DNA from: CAZUQA01 sp964622375
GTDB taxonomy: Bacteria; Bacillota_I; Bacilli_A; Erysipelotrichales; Erysipelotrichaceae
Direction of reading: 5' to 3'
DNA length: 11,792 bases
NCBI GenBank assembly: GCA_964622375.1
Contig: CAZUQA010000037.1
Location: 1 to 11,792, forward strand
Shown one piece after another: positions 6,762-11,792 of the stretch (position 1 is the stretch's first letter; the number at the start of each line of letters is the position of its first letter). The notes beneath the pieces were generated by a model, which made no database searches, was not told the origin of the DNA, and worked only from the letters and a program-made list of their open reading frames with translations. The position numbers were made by a program, and so were the translations under genes.

Positions 6762-8897
6762 TTAATTGTTATAACGCCGTTTTTTCAGAGTGACAATTAC
6801 GATAACCGATATGCCCATCAAAGTAAGCATTGGTAATACCGGTGAAGCACTGTTATCTCCGGTATTGGGATTATTGTTGATCGTCAATGTGAAAGTCAAA
6901 TTACTGCTACTTATTGTCCCGGTGTCATTGTTGTAGTTTCTTACTGTCAGAATTACTACGTATTTACCCGGGGCTAAGCCTTCGGCAATTTCTAACCTTT
7001 GTTCACTGCTATTGTAAACAATCTTATCGCCATGGCTTGTATTTTGGGTTACCAGTGGTTCTGGATCCCCAACTATCGTGAATGGTTCAGTAACTGTCGG
7101 TGCATAACCAACAGTTAATGATAAGCTTGGTGCCCCGGAAATACTTGGAGCTGTGAAAGCGTGAGTCCCCGGAATTGCCATGATGAATCTTATACGATTT
7201 TGACCTTCTGGTTTCGCATAAGGCGAGGTGGCAGTAATGTTACCACCGAGTGTCTTTATAATGTAACTACTCAATACTTCGTTATCAACCATAACTGCAT
7301 CAAGTAAAACTGGAGCGCCTAAGAACATTTTATAACCATCGCCACCCTCTTTGAGCATGAAGTTGTGTCCTGCTAATTTGTAAGTTTGAGTTAACACTAA
7401 GGGTTGGCCCCCAATCATAACATTTTGTACCCGATAAGCTCCGGTTTTGCTGGCAAATGCTCCCGTACTATCAAGTGTGATTCCGTGGGCAAGATAGGTA
7501 TGTACTTCGTAGGTCGCCCCGGCTATTTGCGGAAATCCCCCGGATTCGGCACCGCTAGGTGCATACATCGTGCCAAACTCTAGTGCGTCAAGAATTTGTT
7601 GCCCGGTAACTTGAATCAAACATGCTGAATTGTTGAAAGGATGAACGGCAATAATATCACGAAGTAAAATGTTTCCTGGCAGAATGTTATCGCGGACACC
7701 GCCGCCGTTGACTAAGGCAATATCAGCGCCCCCATAAGCCCGATTGAAAAGATCTAAATAAGCATCGGCACATAAATCCCCAAGATTGGTTTCTACACGA
7801 CGTACTGCTCTGGTCCCGGCTGCTAAAGCATAAGGCCGGGGATCTTTTGCCTCAAAACTCACAGTTAATTTAATTGCGGTTTTCGCAACTATTGTATTTA
7901 GGGTTGGTTCTAAAGTTCCAACAATTCTATCTACTTCAGCTTGCGCTGCTGCACTCTTTGGTGCTGCTGCCCCCGCCACTAATTCTGTCGTAATTTCCCC
8001 GGTAGTAACATCAATCTTCATTTTACCGACGTATTTTAGCTTAGTACCGGTTTGGGTAAGAACAACATCATCATCATTTTTATCCTTAATAGTCTGATTA
8101 GCTATGGTGGAATGACTATGCCCGTCAATGACGGCATCAACACCTTCCAAATTCGCAATAATTTCAGTCACCATCCAAGGGCTACTTTGTCCGTCAACTC
8201 CCAAGTGGCAAAGCAGGATTACATAATCTGCCCCCTCGGTATTTCTGACATAATCGATGACTGGTTGCACGGCTGCAGCCACGTCAGCATTGCTAAAATT
8301 GTAGATAAAGGTTCCGCTACTATTTTGGAAGACAATCGGCGATGCTTTAGTCATTGATTCTGGAGTAGTGACTCCAACTAGTGCCACTTTCTTAGTTCCG
8401 GCTACTAATATTTCATATTCACTAAAGCCTGGTACGACATCATTGGTAGCTATGACGCGGAAATTGCTCGACAACATGGGGAAATTAGCCAGGCTCCGCA
8501 GCTCTACTAAACGGTCCATACCAAAATCGAATTCATGATTGCCAAGAACCATAGCATCATAGCCCACAAAATTCATTATCTCTATTGCTGCTCGGCCCTC
8601 AGTTAATGAAACATAGGGTGATCCTTGAATCGCATCACCAGCATCTACCAAAAAAACATAATCATAAGTCTGTTGTAATTGATCTTTTAAACCAGCAACG
8701 CCGGCATAAGTTACATCAGTAGTTGGTGGAGTAACACTACTGCTAACGAGGTTACCATGTACGTCGTTGGTGTACAGGATGATAATATCATCCGGAGCTG
8801 CCGCTTGCATCGGTTTAGGAAGCACCGTGAAAATAGTCAGCACCATTGTCGCAATCAGAAGTAGTATGCCTAAACTCTTCTTTTTCGCTGTTTGCAT
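6762..8897 (-). CDS. Secreted 5'-nucleotidase/metallophosphoesterase (UshA family) with variant wall anchor
   Basis: This extracellular enzyme probably dephosphorylates nucleotides for uptake as nucleosides and phosphate. The 711 residues start with a signal peptide (KKK, hydrophobic core about 9-27, cleavage probably near MQAAA at 30-34). The dimetal phosphoesterase domain shows TNDVHGN (43-49), DAGDAIQG (85-92), GNHEF (119-123), CHLG (230-233) and GHSHS (259-263). The 5'-nucleotidase C-terminal domain follows with TNLGDL (370-375), NGGGVRD (397-403) and GGFPQIAG (453-460). An Ig-like repeat covers about 582-673. The end has NPNTG (676-680), a hydrophobic segment (about 686-703) and KKRR, resembling a sortase signal. 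I chose the second ATG, seven bases after AGGAGG, rather than one 48 bases upstream, which would place basic and cysteine residues before the signal peptide. The exact substrate range is not readable. Confidence 0.9.
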   Translation of the reverse strand: MQTAKKKSLGILLLIATMVLTIFTVLPKPMQAAAPDDIIILYTNDVHGNLVSSSVTPPTTDVTYAGVAGLKDQLQQTYDYVFLVDAGDAIQGSPYVSLTEGRAAIEIMNFVGYDAMVLGNHEFDFGMDRLVELRSLANFPMLSSNFRVIATNDVVPGFSEYEILVAGTKKVALVGVTTPESMTKASPIVFQNSSGTFIYNFSNADVAAAVQPVIDYVRNTEGADYVILLCHLGVDGQSSPWMVTEIIANLEGVDAVIDGHSHSTIANQTIKDKNDDDVVLTQTGTKLKYVGKMKIDVTTGEITTELVAGAAAPKSAAAQAEVDRIVGTLEPTLNTIVAKTAIKLTVSFEAKDPRPYALAAGTRAVRRVETNLGDLCADAYLDLFNRAYGGADIALVNGGGVRDNILPGNILLRDIIAVHPFNNSACLIQVTGQQILDALEFGTMYAPSGAESGGFPQIAGATYEVHTYLAHGITLDSTGAFASKTGAYRVQNVMIGGQPLVLTQTYKLAGHNFMLKEGGDGYKMFLGAPVLLDAVMVDNEVLSSYIIKTLGGNITATSPYAKPEGQNRIRFIMAIPGTHAFTAPSISGAPSLSLTVGYAPTVTEPFTIVGDPEPLVTQNTSHGDKIVYNSSEQRLEIAEGLAPGKYVVILTVRNYNNDTGTISSSNLTFTLTINNNPNTGDNSASPVLPMLTLMGISVIVIVTLKKRRYNN

Positions 8898-8904
8898 TTG
8901 CTTT

Positions 8905-8910
8905 CCTCCT
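8905..8910 (-). promoter_or_regulatory. Shine-Dalgarno site of the 5'-nucleotidase
   Basis: The minus strand reads AGGAGG seven bases before the ATG at 8897-8895. This site decides the start codon: the in-frame ATG at 8945 has no comparable site and would spoil the signal peptide. Confidence 0.85.
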
Positions 8911-8979
8911 ATAAATTTGGTACAAAGCTTTCCAACCAAAACCAAGCCAGAAAGAATTTTGTATCATCTGCAAATTCGA

Positions 8980-9003
8980 ATGTAAGTATTTTTATAGTTA
9001 CAT
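8980..9003. promoter_or_regulatory. 24-base imperfect palindrome at the start of the nucleotidase transcript
   Basis: ATGTAA and TTACAT form the ends of a 24-base dyad (six pairs, one mismatch, three more pairs). It lies about 6-30 bases after the predicted transcription start, so it could be an operator for a repressor or an mRNA hairpin in the roughly 110-base leader. No regulator gene is nearby. Confidence 0.35.
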
Positions 9004-9015
9004 TTTTACCTATTA

Positions 9016-9045
9016 ATTATCCCACTGCTCACCTGACAGTGTCAA
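9016..9045 (-). promoter_or_regulatory. Sigma-A promoter of the 5'-nucleotidase
   Basis: The minus strand reads TTGACA (9045-9040), an 18-base spacer, then GATAAT (9021-9016). This is the best -35/-10 pair in the window. Transcription would start near 9009. The spacer contains the dyad CACTG...CAGTG, which could be part of an operator. Confidence 0.7.
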
Positions 9046-9077
9046 TACAAAAACCGCTTTTTGCGACTAAAACTCCG

Positions 9078-9101
9078 ATTACAATGACCATGCTTTGTAA
9101 T
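9078..9101. promoter_or_regulatory. ATTACAA/TTGTAAT dyad upstream of the nucleotidase promoter
   Basis: A perfect seven-base inverted repeat with a ten-base spacer lies about 33 bases upstream of the -35 element, where an activator could bind. There is no T run, so it is not an obvious terminator. The function is unproven and this could be chance in A+T-rich DNA. Confidence 0.3.
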
Positions 9102-9112
9102 GAATGATAGCT

Positions 9113-9136
9113 AAAAAGCGTTATTATTTAACAGCG
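9113..9136 (-). terminator. Probable terminator of the manA-like pair
   Basis: On the minus strand, GC-T-GTTA (9135-9129) can pair with TAACGC (9123-9118), leaving one bulged T and a five-base loop, and is followed by TTTTT (9117-9113). It starts about 17 bases after the stop codon of the shorter manA-like gene. The stem is short, so confidence is moderate. Confidence 0.5.
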
Positions 9137-9152
9137 ATAAATAGCTATTGTA

Positions 9153-10058
9153 TCAAGTTTCGTTGTATGTTGTTCTTAAGAATGTAAGATTGCCTGTGAA
9201 CTCTACCAAGCTTTGAGTTTTGGGTACAAAGTAGGTAGTGAATAAGCTGGTAGCTAAACCAGCGATAGTCCCGCTTCCCCCTATTACTGTATAGAAATAG
9301 AAATTCTCCTGTGGCAGTACCAAGTGGTCACTACAAATAACCTTCTCTAAGCAAAAACCAGGACCTTTATTGAAAATTACTTCCAAATTTTCTAAGCCAC
9401 AAGCTGTCAACTCACCTCTGGTGTCAACTTGTAAGTTAGCTAAACCTTCTTCTTTATGGATTGCTCGCGGTAAGCCGGTTTTTTTATCAATGCGTTGATA
9501 GTCAAACAAACGGTAAGTAATATCGTGGTTATATGTCAGCTCATATATCAAACAACCTTTACCAATCGCATGAACTAAGCCCGCCGGTAAAAAAGCCATG
9601 GTGTTATTTACGACTTTAGTATAATGCAATATACTCTGCCAATTACCACTTGCGAAACACTCAGCTACTTCAGCTTTGTCAGCCGTGTCTATCCCCAATA
9701 TCAGCTGGCTGTCCGGTTCAGCTTTTATTACATACCATAGCTCTTCTATGCCATTTGGCAATTGTGGATCATTTAATGTTTCAGCTAAAGGATGCAATTG
9801 GACAGAAAGGTCATCATGGGCGTCAATTAAGTTTATCCGCAGTGGGAATTTCTCGTTACGCAAGCCAAAATATTCCGGATGGTTTTTATAAAATTCACTG
9901 AAAGGTAAACCGTCAATTATACTCTCAGCTTCCGGCATACAACTCAGTAAGAATACTTCGCCGACCGGCCCGCTTATATCTTCTCTGGCGAATATTGCCT
10001 TGAGATAGTCTCCCCCCCAAACCCGGTAGTTTAATATTGGCGCAATAGGAAAAACCAT
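9153..10058 (-). CDS. Class I mannose-6-phosphate isomerase-like protein, short form
   Basis: The family interconverts mannose 6-phosphate and fructose 6-phosphate with a zinc cupin site. The 301 residues are close to Bacillus-type ManA (about 315). Visible marks are VWGG (13-16), LSVQLHP (84-90) giving zinc ligands Q87 and H89, ELWYV with E106, PAGLVHAIGKG with H163, and YRLFDYQR (182-189) with the active-site arginine region. By my alignment the two lysines of the active centre (K86 and K132 in E. coli) are N75 and I104 here, where B. subtilis-type enzymes have TK and GKTE. Activity on mannose 6-phosphate is therefore uncertain and another aldose phosphate is possible. Its ATG overlaps the TGA of the upstream homologue by one base (TGATG), so translation is probably coupled. 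AAAGG lies about 15 bases upstream. Confidence 0.85.
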   Translation of the reverse strand: MVFPIAPILNYRVWGGDYLKAIFAREDISGPVGEVFLLSCMPEAESIIDGLPFSEFYKNHPEYFGLRNEKFPLRINLIDAHDDLSVQLHPLAETLNDPQLPNGIEELWYVIKAEPDSQLILGIDTADKAEVAECFASGNWQSILHYTKVVNNTMAFLPAGLVHAIGKGCLIYELTYNHDITYRLFDYQRIDKKTGLPRAIHKEEGLANLQVDTRGELTACGLENLEVIFNKGPGFCLEKVICSDHLVLPQENFYFYTVIGGSGTIAGLATSLFTTYFVPKTQSLVEFTGNLTFLRTTYNET

Positions 10059-11791
10059 CAGTAGCGTACATAGCCTTTCACAAAAGCAATTTCTTTTCCG
10101 GCGCTTTCCCCACAGGGTGTAATACTGTATTCCTTAATCAAAGCCGGTATTACTACCGATTCAGCGTAGTGAATCACAAAGGGGGCAAATTGTCCGCTCG
10201 GGCTTTCAATTAATGCTTCCCGACCTTCGACAAGATTTAATACCTGGGCTTCACCATTAGTTTCATGTAAGGTTTTAACACTCTGCCAAAAACGCCGAAT
10301 CTCAATAAATTCATTATCATGTAGTCCAGTTTTCTCTTCTCTCCAGCCTGGGCCACTGGCAATCGGTACTGGGGGGAAAGCGCAGGTTTCTTTCATCCAC
10401 TTTTCCTTTTTATCCCAATTGATTACTTCCACACCTCGTTCAATATGAATCGGACGTGGCTTGCCGTCTAAACCAACCCGGCCCCAGTCCCAAAGTTTAA
10501 AAGTAAAGATACAAGGAGCTGAACTGATTTCTAAAACCATGGTATTGGCTCCCGAACAATGCACAGTGCCTGCCGGTATATGATAGTGTTCGTGCTTTTT
10601 TACCGGTATTTTATTAGAGTACTTTTCCGCCGGGAAGCTGATTTCACCGCGTTGGGCTGCCAATAGATCACGCTCCATGTCTTCTCTATTAGCTTGGTCA
10701 GTTAAGCCTAAATACATATAGGTTTCCTCTTCAGCACAATCCAAGAAGTAGTAGCTTTCATCTTGGGTAAACGGCAAGGCAAAGTTTTCTTGGAAGTATT
10801 GGGTCGTCGGATGGACTTGTAGCGAGAGATTACCACCTTCCATAGTATCTAAATAGTCAAAACGAATCGGGAACTCACAACCAAAACGGGAGTATCCTTT
10901 TTCCCCAATCAACTGTCTGGGGTATTTGCGACATACCGTATAGCCGGGAACATTGAGCTTAATATCCCCATATTTTATAGCCACGCTGTTTTCCGGGAAC
11001 AATGAGTTGTAAGACCAAGCGTAATTGATTCTTTCTTTATCTTCAATATCCAAAACTTCTTTCATCCACTGGCCACCCCATAAGCCTTCATCGAAGAAAG
11101 GCTCTAAACTAAAAGGTTGATTCAACAGCTGCTTTAAGCCATCATCAAAAGCAGCTTTAGTCAACATCTTGGGCTCATTAGCAACCACAGTTTCTAAATA
11201 ATAGTCCATTTTCGCCATCAACTTATCTTTATGAAAGTTGCTTAAGCGCCAATCAACAAAGTATCCTCTTTTGAATTTCTTAGTGGTTTCTTCTTCAAAA
11301 TTATGACAATTAAAATTATCTAAACCATCGCGATAGCGCATTTGAATTTCCCAAATTGTCATGTCCGCAAAAACCAAAACGTCGCCCTGACAAATGAAAC
11401 TGGCACCCGTTCCCACTATCAGGATATTTCCGCTACATGCAGTTATTCTAGCCTGAACTTTTTCCAGTTTTTCCTGATCGATGAAGTCTTTCCAAGATCC
11501 GTGATAAGCTACCCCAAAAACTCGATCATCAGTGACATATTTATACAACATGTCATTCATTTTTTGATAGTCATAATAAATCTCGGTAGCATCAATTACC
11601 AAGTCACTCCAGCCTTTAGCTTGAAAGGCCAACATGATTTCCTTGTTATCGACCCCGACAGTGCAATCAATAACAACAATGCGACGATTATCTTTAGTAA
11701 CTTCCTTTACTATCGCCTCATAACCACTAAAAGCCTCTTGGTCCCAACCTTGAATTTCCGTTGTCGGATATTTGTTGTAGTTGGAAGTATA
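10058..11791 (-). CDS. Large ManA-like protein with N-terminal extra domain (partial, runs off right edge)
   Basis: The frame is open from the TGA at 10060-10058 to the right edge, giving 577 visible residues. The ATG at 11635 is internal, because in-frame codons upstream continue the protein (RRIVVIDC, CTVGVDNKE). Counting from that internal Met, the isomerase part begins near LWGGQW (185-190). It has LSLQVHP (270-276; Q273, H275), DESYYF (E293), PAGTVHCSG (H359) and FKLWDWGR (379-386), so the four zinc ligands of class I mannose-6-phosphate isomerases are kept. The lysine of the usual LIK/LFK segment is D260. The first roughly 225 visible residues form a separate domain. Its LIVGTGAS (72-79), FADMTIWEIQMR and YFVDWR segments suggest a degenerate P-loop kinase-like fold (inference). 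It overlaps the shorter homologue by one base and is probably its operon partner. The substrate is unknown. Confidence 0.8.
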   Translation of the reverse strand, partial: YTSNYNKYPTTEIQGWDQEAFSGYEAIVKEVTKDNRRIVVIDCTVGVDNKEIMLAFQAKGWSDLVIDATEIYYDYQKMNDMLYKYVTDDRVFGVAYHGSWKDFIDQEKLEKVQARITACSGNILIVGTGASFICQGDVLVFADMTIWEIQMRYRDGLDNFNCHNFEEETTKKFKRGYFVDWRLSNFHKDKLMAKMDYYLETVVANEPKMLTKAAFDDGLKQLLNQPFSLEPFFDEGLWGGQWMKEVLDIEDKERINYAWSYNSLFPENSVAIKYGDIKLNVPGYTVCRKYPRQLIGEKGYSRFGCEFPIRFDYLDTMEGGNLSLQVHPTTQYFQENFALPFTQDESYYFLDCAEEETYMYLGLTDQANREDMERDLLAAQRGEISFPAEKYSNKIPVKKHEHYHIPAGTVHCSGANTMVLEISSAPCIFTFKLWDWGRVGLDGKPRPIHIERGVEVINWDKKEKWMKETCAFPPVPIASGPGWREEKTGLHDNEFIEIRRFWQSVKTLHETNGEAQVLNLVEGREALIESPSGQFAPFVIHYAESVVIPALIKEYSITPCGESAGKEIAFVKGYVRY

Positions 11792-11792
11792 A

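Noticed and set aside
8052..8357. Plus-strand open frame of 101 codons opposite the nucleotidase
   Set aside because: It is antisense to conserved metallophosphoesterase motifs, has no recognisable domain and no ribosome site. The other plus-strand frames at 1115, 1469, 4920, 5332, 5834, 8767, 8892, 9650 and 9676 and the minus frame at 2910 were dropped as similar shadows.
8898..8945. Earlier in-frame ATG of the nucleotidase at 8945
   Set aside because: It has no ribosome site, would cover the AGGAGG that serves the second ATG, and would put basic and cysteine residues before the signal peptide.
9046..9112. Possible small RNA or small gene between the manA-like terminator and the nucleotidase promoter
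   Set aside because: No start codon with a ribosome site and no promoter-terminator pair could be supported in this short stretch; only the 9078-9101 dyad stands out.
11633..11635. ATG at 11635 as the start of the large ManA-like gene
   Set aside because: The frame stays open upstream to the window edge and those codons give sensible protein with a beta-strand-like VVIDC segment. No Shine-Dalgarno precedes this ATG.

Overview
The window looks like a chromosomal segment of a low-G+C Bacillota (Firmicutes) bacterium. The signs are A+T-rich intergenic DNA, Shine-Dalgarno sequences close to AGGAGG, sigma-A-like promoters (some of the extended -10 type), TGA used as a stop, a Gram-positive wall-anchor-like tail on one secreted protein, and short Firmicute-type forms of CobA, ManA and AlkA. 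I cannot name the species. Eight of the nine genes are on the minus strand. No mobile element, tRNA, rRNA, CRISPR array or phage gene was seen.

Region 1 (1-2005, minus) is a compact operon read right to left. It encodes a methylthioadenosine/S-adenosylhomocysteine nucleosidase (mtnN), an AlkA-like DNA glycosylase, a CobA/BtuR-type corrinoid adenosyltransferase, and the start of a small zinc-ribbon membrane protein that runs off the left edge. mtnN and the glycosylase gene overlap by 11 bases, and the glycosylase and cobA are one base apart. Region 2 (2122-3474, plus) is the only rightward gene, a stand-alone HHxxxDG acyltransferase/condensation-fold protein. It is divergent from mtnN, and the two promoters are interleaved. 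Region 3 (3480-5504, minus) is an exported GH5-like glycoside hydrolase with C-terminal beta-sandwich modules; it converges on region 2 with only five bases between stop codons.

Region 4 (5640-6731, minus) is a prohibitin/SPFH membrane protein with its own Shine-Dalgarno sequence and a hairpin terminator. Region 5 (6762-9045, minus) is a secreted 5'-nucleotidase of the UshA family. It has a strong promoter, several dyads around that promoter, an unusual terminator containing a 15-base direct repeat, and a variant NPNTG cell-wall sorting signal. Region 6 (9113-11791, minus) is a pair of overlapping mannose-6-phosphate isomerase-like genes. The upstream one carries an extra N-terminal domain and its frame stays open to the right edge, so it is incomplete here. 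Both keep the zinc ligands but have lost two lysines that are conserved in characterised isomerases.

Taken together, the genes suggest scavenging and sugar metabolism (an exported polysaccharide hydrolase, an extracellular nucleotidase, sugar-phosphate isomerase homologues) beside a housekeeping operon for S-adenosylmethionine by-products, base repair and B12 adenosylation. I found no convincing complete new defence or mobile system. The best leads are the tandem lysine-less ManA pair and the mtnN-alkA-cobA overlap.
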